In this document: one piece after another, positions 52,467 to 63,692 of the stretch
Position numbering within the stretch: the stretch's first letter is position 1
Layout of the letters: every line of letters starts with the position of its first letter
The notes under the pieces: generated by a model
What the model was told of the DNA's origin: nothing
What the model saw: only the letters and a program-made list of their open reading frames with translations
Database searches by the model: none
Made by a program: the position numbers and the translations under genes
From: Dolomedes plantarius
Lineage: Eukaryota > Arthropoda > Arachnida > Araneae > Dolomedidae
DNA length: 64,000 nt
Direction: 5' to 3'
Assembly (NCBI GenBank): GCA_907164885.2
Contig: OU015493.1
Coordinates: 53,073,496 to 53,137,495, forward strand

Positions 52467-54760
52467 TTATATACAATAGTTGGTAGGGCCTCCACGAGAG
52501 CAATCCTCAATCCTCCGGGGCATGCTTTCCACAAGTCCATGTATGACGGCTAGTGGTATTTTCTTCCACTCGGTTTGGAGAAGACATATAAGTTCCTTCA
52601 CCGATTTTGGACGGTTGTTGCACTCCTTAATTCGGCGATCCAATTCGTCCCAGAAGTTCTCCATAGGGTTCAGGTCTGAGCTCTGGGCAGGCCAGTCCAT
52701 GCGGTTAACCCCATTGTCACCATATCAGTTCATGGTGGACCTCGCAACATGACAGCTGGAGTTGTCGTCCTGAAAGTAACATGTGTACAACCCGTAAAAC
52801 TGCCACAACGTAGGAAGCACACTGTCATCCAAACTAGTGCAGTAGGCGTCGGCGTTGAGCTTACCATGAATTGTGATCAAAGGTCCCAGTCCATACCAGG
52901 CGAATCAAACCCAGATCACAGTTGCACCTCCGCCGAACTTCACTGTGGGCACAATGCATTCTGGCAGGAGGCGTTCTCCAGGCAGACGCCAGACCCAGAC
53001 CCTGCCATCCGAACGGTAGAGGGTGTGCTGGGTGGAAATACCGATTAAAGGTTTTTACATATTTAAGTTAAAATATTACAGGTTCTTTTACTAATTCCCC
53101 AGCATGTAAATACTGTAGAAAAGATTAGACACGACTTAAATGTTTTATAAATGATGAGGACCAATATTTACAAAATTAACAACGAATATTTATTACACAA
53201 ATAAACAGTTAAATTACAGTATTAAAATGATTATTCAAATAACTACATGGATAAAAAAATAATGTGCTAAAATGATTAATAATCTTTCAAATAACAATTT
53301 GGGTCCTCACCGGATAAAACAAGGTATGTATCATTTACGGGATTTTAATTTAAATTTAAATCTTAACATAGTACTGTCAACAGGCAACAGAAATGTAGAG
53401 ACTGACTTACCCCAAATCGGCGTTGCTACGGGAACATTAACATTGTTCCATCTTTTTCGCAGGGGGGTTCGAGAACCCTACCCCAGAGCGGGGCCCGAAG
53501 GCCCTTTCCTCACTGCGAAAGAATCCCCTCTGATCTCAACTCTCTCTCTAACTCCTGAAAACTTTCTCTCTCTCTGTATCCTTTCTACCCCTTAATATTT
53601 ATCTCAACTTTTTGCATACATGTTTTCACCTTCCAATCACAGTATTTTCTTCTCCATATAAACTCCACCTACGTCTTAAAACCCTTTTCTAGTGGCCCTA
53701 ATATTTCTCTTTTATTAAAATCACACTTCTCATTGGACCTATACTAAACATTTTCATATTCTTTCACATTTTTCCCCTGTTCCTTTCTACATTTTTCTTA
53801 TATTTTATTTTCTAACACCTGGTCAGTTTTATAACATCTTTTCCTGACCATGATCCGACAATACTGCTACTGTTGCGTAAATTTCAATATAATCCTTTCA
53901 ATTCCTATTCCTTATTCTAAAGGGGCTTTTTCGACTGACCCTCGTCCAACGCAACTCTTTTATCATGGGGCCCTTTAAACTAACCGCGATCTAATTTTAC
54001 TACTGAGTCAAAGGACACCGCGCTATTCTCCAACGTTTTCCCCTCTTTACCATAAATATATTTTTATTGCGTACGTTTCCCTTTTCTAACAATCTTTTAA
54101 ACTTATGTAAAAGGCCTTTTCTTATGCTTTCACTACAGCCGCCTCAATCTATCCTTCCTCTGCGTATACAATTTTTATAGCTGACCCTTTCTTAATTCTT
54201 ATTCCCCTTCACAACGCTTCACAATGGATAAAAGAATCTTGAAATGCCTTGTAGCTTTTAACAAGTCTGTGAAAACCTTTTGCTGGCTTAAAGAGCCAGC
54301 AGGTGAACCTTGATTCATCGCGCCAGAGAACCCGTTTTCCACTGATCTACGGTCCCCTTTCGACGTGCTTTGCACCACATTAACCGAGCAGTGCGGTTGA
54401 ACTTTGTGATCAAAGGCTTACAGGTGGCAATACGACCATAAAAACTAAGCAGATCTGCTTCCTCACTGATGGTATTCATCGAAACAACACTCCCAGATGC
54501 ATGTTGGGACTCCTGGAGTATGTGGGCAATCAGTTAGGTGCGGTTCTTCCGAATTTCTCTGGACCGAGCCCGTCGGTCTTTACTCCCAGTTTCGTGGGTC
54601 TACCGACTCGGGGCACATTTCGACAATCACCGCTTACCTTCCAATTCTGAATCACATAGGCTACTGTTGATTTTGGATAATTCAGCTCTCTAGATATGTC
54701 CCTTAAGGATCGGCCATTTCTGTGATACCCCAACGATTCACCTTTCTCGAAATCAGATAA
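52467..54760 (-). pseudogene. Tc1 transposase split by insertion
   Basis: Read on minus: an N-terminal helix-turn-helix (GRSLRDISRELNYPKSTVAY and KVSGDCRNVPRVGRPTKL, 54530-54733), a piece with DESRFT containing the first catalytic Asp at about 54300, then after the insertion SDGRVWVWRLPGERLLPECI, YFQDDNSSCHVA with the second Asp, and DWPAQSSDLNPMENFWDEL with the catalytic Glu (52467-52700). Besides the insertion there are further frameshifts or stops (for example after CNCDL near 52900 and before YGDNG near 52720). It is inactive. Confidence 0.9.
53027..54301. mobile_element. Solo-LTR-like insertion (TG...CA, 4-bp TSD GGTG)
   Basis: Begins TGCTGG and ends CCAGCA, flanked by GGTG at 53023-53026 and 54302-54305. 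Removing it and one GGTG rejoins the transposase in frame between the Phe-Thr of DESRFT and Leu-Tyr before RSDGRV, so the boundaries are exact. TG...CA ends, a short inverted repeat, a 4-bp duplication and 1275 bp with no protein fit a solo LTR, perhaps of Gypsy type. No internal retroelement genes are present. Confidence 0.7.
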
Positions 54761-54838
54761 CTCAGGGCGTGACGTATATCAGGACCGCAGATTTCGTCAT
54801 TTGCATGGGTGTCCAAATACTTATTGGTAGATAGTGTA

Positions 54839-55525
54839 TAACGGCGACTCAAAATCTGCCGACCGACCCTATTCCTGAAATTAGTTGAAATAAAACGATA
54901 GAGGTAAGTTCGAAAGCTTTTAATATTTCTTTTCTTCTATATAATAACTCTACCATTAACAATATTGATTTCATTAATACGTGTGGGTTTCTTTTTTCGA
55001 ATGGCTTGAGAATAAGTATATTTTAGGTTTTGGATTTTTTCGGATTTTCTGCAACCATAGGATTGTGGAATTAAGGGCCATAATTCAACTAGAAGGTAAA
55101 AGATCGGAAAAAAATGGTTATTTCTAGAACCATTTTTTATTTTTTCCCGCCAGAAAAATATCTCCGCGAGGTATGGATTTGATCGAACCTCTCAAGTGTT
55201 TCCATTAGAAGTGGTAATCCCCATGTTTCTATGCTTTAATTATTGTAGCGAGAACAGAGTATTTCGTATAGGAATGATTTGCAGAACCCTGCGACTGGGC
55301 AGTGTCGACTCAGCCTTCCATCCCTTGAGTGGGTCGATAAAATATGGACCAAGCATGCTTGGGGACTAACTCTGGGGTCCCGCGTCAGGTTGATCACCTG
55401 CCCGAGACATATACTGTATGGCACCCCAAGCCCACGGTCAAGAATGTTGAGATGGACACCACAGGCCTTGTTCCACAACGAACTGTTGCGCCATTGGTTA
55501 GTTAATGATTTGCAATAATCATTAT
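54839..55525. other. Spacer with a SINE-body-like segment
   Basis: 55290-55480 contains CGACTCAGCCTTCCATCCCT, GGGTCGATAAAATATGGACC and GGGGTCCCGCGTCAGG. From memory this resembles the shared body of invertebrate tRNA SINEs, but no tRNA head is visible. The rest is AT-rich and empty. Confidence 0.45.
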
Positions 55526-55526
55526 A

Positions 55527-55880
55527 CAGTGTAATTTCTCTATGGCGGCCAGAAATGGTGCCGAAAAAAAGTAGCCGTTTTGAGGGGTGGCCGGCTATAA
55601 CATCTCTGGAGTCTTTAATCGGTTCTGCACAAAATATGGCCTTTTAGATGGGTGGCCGGCTATAACATTAGCTCTGTGGAGTCTTTAATCGGTCCTGCAC
55701 AAAATAAGGCCTTTTAGATGGGTGGCCGGTTATAACATTAGCTCTGTGGAGTCTTTAATCGATTCCGCACAAAATATGGCCTTTTAGGGACGGCTATAAC
55801 ATTAGCTCTGTGAAGTCTTTAATCGGTTCTACACAAAATATAGCCTTTTAGATGGGTGGCCGACTAGAGAAGTTTCACTA
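55527..55880. mobile_element. Tigger-like MITE with internal 70-bp tandem repeats
   Basis: TIRs CAGTGTAATTTCTCTATGGC and the complement of TAGTGAAACTTCTCTAGTCG, TA on each side. Inside, GTCTTTAATCG occurs at 55611, 55681, 55751 and 55815 (periods 70, 70, 64). GGGTGGCCGGCTATAACAT is part of the unit. Related to 59865-60028. Confidence 0.9.
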
Positions 55881-56094
55881 TATTTGTTTGAGTCTGGCAA
55901 GAGAGTCCATTGCTTCACTTTTTCTTCGGTATGTCATTGTAAAATACCGATGCGAGCAGATAATTCCAGCGGTTTGAAAAAAAAAATCTCCATGTCTTTT
56001 AACTGATTTTTTTTTAAATGTAGGGTAAGTGCAGTACATTCCGCTTTACTTTGGGGGATAATCAGTCAGCGCAAGACTCTTTCGACCTTTACTA

Positions 56095-56600
56095 AATGGC
56101 CTCTGACGCTTTTAAGGAGGGGGAGGGGTGTTGTTCCCTTATTTTTATCTCGTTGAAAGGCCAGCCATTAGGTGCGAATGGCCCACAACATTGCGTAAAA
56201 TCCTCTTTACTCTCAGCCAGAGTCGCAGCTGACCCTCCGCAGCAGAACGCGTCTTCTCCGATTCGCAGAAAAGGGTATTTCGGGTGGCATCCGCAAACGC
56301 ATCTGGAGGAAAAGGGTTGCCATGGCGACGCGGATTCTTTTCAACGCGGAGCAGAGAAAAACAGATGCGAGGCGATCTTTTTCTTTCGCCCTCCCTGCGC
56401 CGGCGTGCGTGCGTTACACCGCAAACGATCGATGGATGATCCCCCTCCAAGAAAAGGACGGTGACGAGATTCTTGCGGGATTCTTCCAGTCACTACCCTC
56501 CCTCGCCGCCCCCCACCCCCCCGGAAAAACAAGGCACCCACGGAAATCAGATTTTACTTTATTTTTTTATTTTCCTTTTCCTTGTCGACAGTGGAAGGGA
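56095..56600. promoter_or_regulatory. GC-rich island with RFX X-box
   Basis: CpG-rich block containing GTTGCCATGGCGAC at 56316-56329, a near-ideal RFX X-box, and CGATCGATGGATGATCC further on. Frames of about 100-120 codons on both strands lack domains. It lies about 12 kb downstream of the bHLH exon, in intron or flank. Regulatory role is inferred. Confidence 0.35.
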
Positions 56601-57033
56601 GTTCGATGCATTGGAATGGAGTCTAATTGTTATTTACAGCATTAAAATTCGATACCGAAATCCAAAGGGCGACAAATGAGAACTCAAATATCAATGTATG
56701 GTTTTCGACACTGTCAACGGGATCATCAAACGGAGGATTGTTTCCGAGAGGGTTGATCCTGAAGATAAACTCTGGCACTTGGTAGCCCTTCAAACTACTA
56801 GATAAAATTTTATCTCCCCCCCCCCCTCTCCGTTCCAGCATCAGAAGTGTAACTGAATGGTTAAAACTGACAGTTTGTTCTTGATTTATATATTATATTT
56901 TAACTGATTTACATAGTTTCTTTGCAGTGAATGTTTGGTATTTGTATGATGTTTTGTAAAAAAGTGCGACTATTATTTATCACACAATTTTTTTCTCCCA
57001 CTTGCAATTTTAACCGACTGAAGTACATCTATT
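56601..57033. other. Spacer
   Basis: AT-rich with one C-run near 56816. No gene or repeat end. Confidence 0.5.
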
Positions 57034-57385
57034 GCGGGAGCGGTGGCCCAGTGGGCGAGAGCAGCGGGCCAGTGATCTGGACGTCCCTGGTTCGATGCTC
57101 GTCGCTGCAAATCCACCGCCGTGTTCACTAATGGTGGCCGGGGCACTTAAAATAGGTCATGGCTACAATGTCCTTTAAGTTCTCAAATTTAACTCTGGAG
57201 GTGCGGGGTCAAGTGTTCCGGTCTCGTCACTTGACTCGGTTCAAAATTACGGGACCGGTTATTTAGCCAAGTCGGACTCGATGCTAATTCAAAACAGCAG
57301 TCGTCCCTGTCAGCCCAATAGCCTATTAGGACCTGGTGAATGGAACCTCCAACCAGGGGGCATTAGCAACTACAGCAACATCTAT
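57034..57385 (+). mobile_element. tRNA-derived SINE, family S2
   Basis: Head GGAGCGGTGGCCCAGTGG (A box) and CCTGGTTCGATGCTCG (B box). A body of about 280 bp with CTGGAGGTGCGGGGTCAAGT and TTCCGGTCTCGTCAC; ends near ACAGCAACATC. The body recurs at 61730-61870. Confidence 0.85.
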
Positions 57386-58216
57386 TGTCCATTTATTAGC
57401 ATACGCAGTATTCACTTATAAGAGGTAGAATGTTCTAAAAACATTTGTGAAATTCTTGGATCAATTGCGATTTAGTGAAAAGTATGATTCTCTTTGAATA
57501 ACTGCTAGTAGTTAATTAGATCTAAGTGTTTTTGATTTATAAAGAATATAGATTAATTATTTTGTAGCTTTGTTGCCTTTCAAACCTCGAATATTTTTCT
57601 TTTTATCACTAATTTTTAAGTCATAAATCCTTTACTTATTAAAAAAAAAATCTTAAATGAAATATTTCAAATACAACTGAGTTACAGTTAAGCTAGATTA
57701 TTTTCAAAATTTCAATTTCAAATAAATAAATTTAACCCGCAAAATTGTTTTTCTTCCTTTTTTCTTTCAAAAATACTTATAAAAAGAAAAATAAAACTGG
57801 CTGCAAGCCGCATAATTAAGCAAATACTCATAGTATCGGCTCACATATTTTTGCTCTGATTATAGGATTGATCAATATCATGAAGATACTTCCTTAATTG
57901 CTTAACAATCAAAAATCAGCTTCACTATCAATCTTTTTTTCAAATCTACATGTTTTATTAAATTGATTTTTCATAATATTTATGAAAATTCGTTATGGGC
58001 AATACGGAATAAATATAGTTAATTCATTCTGTTGATTACAAAATATAAGTTTCTTCTAAATTGAGTTGTCTGGCGAATAGTAGTGCAGGGCTTTAGATGG
58101 GATTTTCCCTTACCTGTATTCACTCAAACCTGTAATAACTTTTCTGGACAGCCAAGGATGAACATACGATTTTTCATCGTAGTTGTAATCGAATTTATTG
58201 AATCGTTAATAAGTGA
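57386..58216. other. AT-rich spacer
   Basis: No gene or clear repeat; short frames are featureless. Confidence 0.5.
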
Positions 58217-58769
58217 TGAACCTAAAGAGCTGAAATTTTGCATTTCGATTCTTCTTATAGTGTAGGAGTGCACTAAGAAAGATGTTTGAAAAATTCTTCT
58301 TGGATTTTTTAAAATTAAATTTTTAAGCTGTTTTTGTGACTTTTTTAAAATTTGCATTTAAAATAATAATTTGAGGGTTATAAAATTTATATCACGAGAT
58401 AGATCATAAAAATTTCTTTAAAATGAAATCTTTTTCAAAACTTTACCTCTATTTTCTGATTTTTGGTGAATTTTCAAAGATTAATTTTTAGAATTTAATT
58501 TATTAAATGTTGATCACGAGATTTCTTTTCTTTTTGCGATACTTTAAATTAATTTTGCATCACGTACATAACAACGAAATAAATTGACCAAAAAATATTA
58601 AAATACAGTAAAAGATAAAATTTAACAACTAGACTAATTGAGTTGGAAGTTTCTTAAGAATTTAATTCAAATTAATTAAGAATTTAATTCCCTAAACAGC
58701 AATTTCATTATTTTTTCATTGTAGTTATCTTAAAATGTACTCCGTAGCGAAGCACAGGTAATCAGGTAG
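58217..58769 (+). mobile_element. Helitron-related non-autonomous element, copy 3 (5' truncated)
   Basis: Joins the family at AACCTAAAGAGCTGAAATTT and runs to its 3' end CTCCGTAGCGAAGCACAGGT, then AATCAGGTAG and host T. Lacks the ACTGACTGAC 5' part found in copies 1 and 2. Confidence 0.75.
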
Positions 58770-58879
58770 TAAATAATAACAGTAGTGACTGTAATAATAA
58801 TGATAATGATGGCAGTGATAATAATGAAAATGACAATAACAGGATTTAGTAAAAAGAAAGGAAAATAGACTGTCTCAAA

Positions 58880-59300
58880 TGTCACCCATAATTTCCCCGA
58901 AAAAAGCGTCTTTCCCCCAGAAATGAACTGCATTCTGGGAATACCGAGCGGCAGAAACAGGTTGTAACGGTTTTCGGGGCGCGCGAAAAGAAAAAAAAAA
59001 AAAAAAAAAAAACTTCCCTCGCAGAAGTGACGAGTAGGCTTCCAAAACAAACAGACGCGAAGTGGAGTGTGGGGGGATGGGGGGTAGAAATGGCAGGGAA
59101 TCCTTCCGAGAGGGAGGAGAACACTCCCTGCCCAAGAATTTCCCGCCCCCGCTCGATTGGGAGAACATCTGTGAACACTCTCGAGAGAGGGGAGCGCTGC
59201 CATCGATCGGGATTTTTGTCTCCTTTTGTTGCGAGATGACGTCACGGCGTTTCCAGGTTCGGCGCGAACGGAATAAGTTTCGGGACTGATTTGGAGTCAT
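58880..59300. promoter_or_regulatory. GC-rich island with CRE
   Basis: GC-rich with an A-run at 58988-59010 and a full TGACGTCA at 59237-59244 inside GATGACGTCACGGCG. Also GAACACTCTCGAGAGAGG. Frames up to 172 codons on the minus strand are low-complexity around the A-run and look spurious. Confidence 0.35.
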
Positions 59301-59407
59301 CGCCGATAGATGTACACGCACCATTGGCTCGGTTTGGGGATAGACCTCCCCCCCCCCCTCCCTCGTCCAATAAATCTTACCTCTCACATTCACCCTCTCT
59401 TTCTCTC

Positions 59408-59462
59408 TAACTTTCTATCTATCTATCTATCTATCTCTATCTATCTATCTATCTATCTATAT
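59408..59462. repeat. (CTAT)n microsatellite
   Basis: Tetranucleotide repeat with one CTCTAT interruption. Confidence 0.97.
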
Positions 59463-59467
59463 ATAAA

Positions 59468-59806
59468 TAGTGGAATTTCGGTCCATCGTTCCCCGAATTT
59501 TCGTTTTCCCGTATGTGTCGATTATTTCACCCAGTCCCGACGATCATATTGCTTTGTTATGTTCCTGCATCTATCGTTAGTTCAGTCGGTCCCTGGCAGT
59601 TCCGCACCCAGGGGGGGGGGGGCACAAGGGGCCCTGCTCCCCCCTAAGAAATAGAAATTGCATTATGAATATTGATTTTGCATTATAAATATTTTTATCC
59701 GTTCATCTCGCGCCGCCCCCCCCCCCCCCAAAAAAAAAAAATCAAAAAAAAAAAATCCTGGATGCGCCACTGGTCCCTTGAAAAACGATAGATCGAGATT
59801 CCACTG
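59468..59806. mobile_element. Tigger-like MITE split by a small hAT
   Basis: Left TAGTGGAATTTCGGTCCATC, right the complement of CAGTGGAATCTCGATCTATC. TA flanks are not clear because microsatellites adjoin both ends. Confidence 0.75.
59597..59772. mobile_element. Small hAT MITE, TSD GTCCCTGG
   Basis: Left CAGTTCCGCACCCAGG, right the complement of CAGTGGCGCATCCAGG; GTCCCTGG (59589-59596) and GTCCCTTG (59773-59780). A G run and a C/A run sit just inside the ends, as in the 18644 and 40863 elements. Confidence 0.85.
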
Positions 59807-59816
59807 TGTGTGTGTG

Positions 59817-59864
<48 letters not shown>
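59807..59864. repeat. (TG)n-(TA)n microsatellite
   Basis: TG run then TA run between two Tigger-like MITEs. Confidence 0.97.
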
Positions 59865-59869
<5 letters not shown>

Positions 59870-60028
59870 GAACCTCTCTAAGGCGGCCAGTTATGTTCCG
59901 AACAAAATTTGCCGTCGTAGTAAAGGGGTTTTGTCCATAACCGATTCAAGGCTCAATGGAGTCTTGAATCGGTTCTGAACAAAATAGGACCGATTAGAAG
60001 GGTGGCCGGCCAGAGAGAAGTGTCACTG
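59865..60028. mobile_element. Short Tigger-like MITE (AAGGCGGCC type)
   Basis: Left CAATGGAACCTCTCTAAGGC, right the complement of CAGTGACACTTCTCTCTGGC, TA at both sides. Shares GGTGGCCGGC and AATCGGTTCTG with 55527-55880. 164 bp. Confidence 0.88.
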
Positions 60029-60030
60029 TA

Positions 60031-60860
60031 TATCCTTTAGGAGAGATTAGTCGCTACCGATTTACATCCGGCGCTGTTTTCGTTTAGCAACTGTGCCGTC
60101 ATCCATTTTTATAGTTTTAAATAAAACCTTTCTACTTAGTTTATACCTCGAATACCTTGAAGCTGAAATCTGAAACGAAAAATAAAGGCATCGTTAAATA
60201 AAGTTGTAGTGGCAACGTCTCATTTTTGATAGTGCCATCATACACCTGGAATGAAAGACCTTATGAAAAACTGATCGGCACTGATGGAGAACGATAAACA
60301 CCGAGCGTAAATATCTATTTTTAAGTTGGAAACTATGTTTGGATGACCACGCTACCCACAAAAACAGATCTTATATTATTTCATGCATCCTTTTCCCGTT
60401 TGGATTTAAGTTTCAGCTGTTTATAGTTAATCTTCAGATAAAGAAAAAAAAAAAAGAGAATTGTGTTAGTTTTGTACTAACGATGTATTTTTACTGCTTC
60501 TAGTTTACAATATTAATTTGATATTTTTTATTTTGTTCCTGTTTGTTTCTCCTTTCATAACAAAAATTTTGAATTTAGATATATTATAATCACGGGACCT
60601 GTTTAAAGCAATATTTTTTAACATAATTTTATACTGACATTTCAAACTACAGTTTGTAAAACTATATAGTCTTCGCTGCAGGCAATTATCATTTCAGGTG
60701 CAATAAACTATATTATATATAGAATTTAAATATAATTCTATTAATTTTTATGTTTGAGATGCATATAGGCCCCCTTTAATGTTAATGCCCGGGGCCCGAA
60801 ATTTTTAAGTCCATCCCCGTGTATACACGTATAAACTTCTCTCAAATCGCTGACTAATGC
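60031..60860. other. AT-rich spacer
   Basis: Nothing certain. GGCCCCC near 60770 and GCCCGGGGCCCGAAA near 60790 look like hAT-end debris. Confidence 0.45.
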
Positions 60861-60864
60861 GTAC

Positions 60865-61185
60865 GTGAACGGACCTAGTTCATTTTGGAACCCTTTTACT
60901 TTTCGAGTCATCCAAAGAGAAAATCTTCAACGGAGATGCCTCCCCCCCTCCCCCCCCCCAAACATTCGATCGAGCGGCGGTTCATCTGGAACAGCTGACG
61001 CAATAAATGAATCCGGAGACCACCCACCCCTTGCTACCGTTGACTCATCTCCCTCCCTCCACTTTTCCCGTTTGTTGAGGGGCCCTCTCAAGAATTTCCC
61101 CTTTCTCGTTCCGGAGCCGATCTGATCTTTCTTGCGAACAGAGGACAGAGGAAGCCGCAGCAAAGCACATTCAATGCCGCCGCGT
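60865..61185. promoter_or_regulatory. GC-rich island
   Basis: Compositionally like the islands at 28.4, 50.2, 56.1 and 58.9 kb, with C-run CCCCCCTCCCCC at 60942. No trusted motif; the frames here (86 and 97 codons) lack domains. Confidence 0.25.
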
Positions 61186-61429
61186 TGTGTAGTGCTCATT
61201 TTAAATCTTGACTTTGTCATCTATGTTTGCGATAAGAAACCCTACTGGATTTTTTGGGCAGGGTATTTTCCATTCTGTTGGAAAAGATCTCACTTACGCA
61301 AAACTAATCATCCCAATGGACGGTTTTTCCGTCTGCCACGAGTCGCGTTTCACTCACTGATGATCCGAGTCTTTGTATAAACTTTCATGAATGTAATACG
61401 GCCATTAAACCTCAACCAGGAGCCTCAAA

Positions 61430-61640
61430 CCAGGTTCTAGATGCAACTGCCTGACGCCCCTTTTGACCTCATCACACCAATGCTCAATTGCTTTGAGATC
61501 TGGTGACTGTAGAGGCCAACTAAACAAGGTGATGTCTCCGCCATGCTCTTCAAATGATCTATGGACAGTGTCGGCTTCATGGCAGTAAGCATTGTCTTTC
61601 TGGAAGTATCCATCACCATCGGGGTTAACCGCTAACAAAT
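61430..61640 (-). pseudogene. Tc1 transposase C-terminal fragment
   Basis: On minus: DGDGYFQKDNAYCHEADTVH and FEEHGGDITLFSWPLQSPDL followed by KAIEHWCDEVKRGVRQL. It contains the second Asp (QKDN) and the Glu (IEH) of the catalytic triad, but no N-terminus or TIRs nearby. Same family as 32813-33864. Confidence 0.88.
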
Positions 61641-61724
61641 CTGTATGTACTAGGTCAGTGACAGTTTTATATGTTGTTGTTGTTACTTACGGAAATTTTG
61701 GAACTTAATTCATTACACTTGCAG

Positions 61725-61875
61725 CCGTGACTGGTGGCCATTTAATTAAGGAGACGCCGCATAGGTGGCCAGCATTACCCCCTACAAACCGCTCCCGTAA
61801 TTTAGAACCGAGTCAAGCGCCGAGACCGGAACACTTGACCCCGCACCTCCAGAGGTAAATTTAAGAACTTGGAGG
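61725..61875 (-). mobile_element. SINE S2 body fragment
   Basis: On minus it carries CTGGAGGTGCGGGGTCAAGT and TTCCGGTCTCGGCGCTTGAC, matching 57197-57250; the tRNA head is missing and the tail differs. Confidence 0.7.
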
Positions 61876-61929
61876 ACTTAGCAGGCACGACGAATTTTAC
61901 GTGCACCAGCCGACAGTTTAATATACCTT

Positions 61930-63185
61930 TTGGCAAATAGCTGTTGTTCCATACAAATTAAACGATCGAAATAATCCTAGGAGAACTCCCCCCAAACTGT
62001 AACATCAGCCCCACCCCGAGATTCTGAATGCTGCAATAACAGTAATCGTAATTGTGGCAATGCATCAGGGTTCATGCTGTCCATAGTCTAACAGCAACAG
62101 CGGGACGTCATAGCTGTTTTCCGTAAAATTGTCAGGTAGTCATAATAGATTGGTTCTGTGTGTATTCATAAACCAGTCTTTATCATAAAATGCAAATGCA
62201 ACTAAATCAGCTAAGAATACCAAATAATCAGTCCACCCAAAATGAAGTTCGCCTGCTCATATACCACATTGAAACTCATAAGTAAAACTCACTCCCCTTC
62301 AGGGGTGCAGAGAGCCGGCACTGCGAGCTAGAAAAAAATTCTTACCGGTCTCCTAGGTCCCTGAAGCACGCAGGGCTGAGTAATCCAGCACTCCCCCCCC
62401 CCCCCACTTTTTTTATTAAAGTATAAAATTGTAGCTGGTATCCCTCAAATTTTTTGGCCCACTTAAGTTACATCGAATGTCAAAATAGTAGTCGTGGGTC
62501 AGGTACAGTTCAAGTACAGTTAAAATAGTAGTCAGGTTCAATTTAAATTTACTATATCATTACCCGTTATCATAATTGTATGTTTTAAAGTAATTATATT
62601 TATCGCCAATTAAAAGAGCTCCCTAAACTGTTGCAATTTTACATTTGTATTCTGAATGCTGCAATAAGAGTAATCGTAATTATCACTAATACAGTTATCT
62701 TACATGGCATCAGTGCCGCTCTGTGGATTAGAGGCGCCTTTATTCAAAGATCTTTATTAGCGCTATATATCTATAGTTTATATTAGTTCTATATTTCGTT
62801 ATAATTTGCATAAAATAGAATATGCAAATTATAACAAAATTAGCTTCAACAAATTTTTATTTATTTATTATATAAATACAAGATATGTGAACGTGTACAT
62901 AAAAACTGAGCTTCTTATAAAAAAAAAAGAAAAAAGATCGCAACACATTAACACATATTGGATTTGGGATATCAACACACTATTTATTATTCTTCTTGAA
63001 ATGGCGCCTTTGTGCTGTGAACAACCTGCACACCCCCACAGAACGGCCGTAGATGATATGAAAACAGATGTTACCTAGCACCAAATCTCGATGACTTCGC
63101 AGTTATTGTTTTGTCTCTCATATCCATTACCTGGCCAGTCAAAGAGCGAGCTGCGTTTTGACGCTCCTAATCCTAAATACTTACA
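61930..63185. other. AT-rich DNA with one 34-bp direct repeat
   Basis: ATTCTGAATGCTGCAATAA followed by AGTAATCGTAATT after one or two variable bases occurs at about 62021 and 62648. No gene; the 90-codon frame at 62806-63078 has no motif. Confidence 0.55.
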
Positions 63186-63187
63186 TA

Positions 63188-63690
63188 CACCTATACCTCG
63201 CTATACGGCATTTCGCTATAACGGCCTTTTTTAATTATGGCACTTTTTCGATTTACGGCCCACAATATTTCGTTATACGGCCACAACAGCGGAAAGTGAT
63301 GATGGCAGCATATTATAGCTTCGTGATTCTTGATGTTATAATGTTCGTCATCACATTAAAACAATTTTAAAACATTTTATTTTATTTATTTTTTATTATA
63401 TGTATACATATGTGCATATGATTTCTTTTGTTTTTTATTTATATGTTTACTTTTTGAATTTCTGTTTATTATTACATTGTTTTGTACTTTTATTTTTATA
63501 AGCATTTTTATAGGAAATAAAAAGAATAAAATGCTTTATGAACTAAAAACTACACTATTTATAAAAAATTGGAACTTATCCAATTAAATTTGTATGGTTT
63601 TGTATCAAAATAATTGATTCGCTATACGGCTTTTCGCTTTACGGCCAACTTTTCCGGAACGTATCTGGACCGTAATGCGAGGTATAGGTG
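63188..63690. mobile_element. Tigger-like MITE, intact, TA duplication
   Basis: TIRs CACCTATACCTCGCTATACG and the complement of CACCTATACCTCGCATTACG, TA at 63186-63187 and 63691-63692. 503 bp; the copy at 13431-13790 is the same family. TTCGCTTTACGGCC-type motifs recur near both ends. Confidence 0.93.
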
Positions 63691-63692
63691 TA

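Larger units (their letters stand above)
52410..54836 (-). mobile_element. Tc1 element interrupted by a 1.27-kb insertion
   Basis: TIRs CACTATCTACCAATAACTAT and the complement of CACTATCTACCAATAAGTAT, flanked by TA (52408-52409, 54837-54838). Total 2427 bp; without the insertion at 53027-54301 it is about 1.15 kb. Confidence 0.93.

Noticed and set aside
58730..59393. 171- and 172-codon minus-strand frames
   Set aside because: They share no domain, run through an A-run (poly-Phe) and a trinucleotide region (poly-Ile), and overlap a Helitron-related 3' end.
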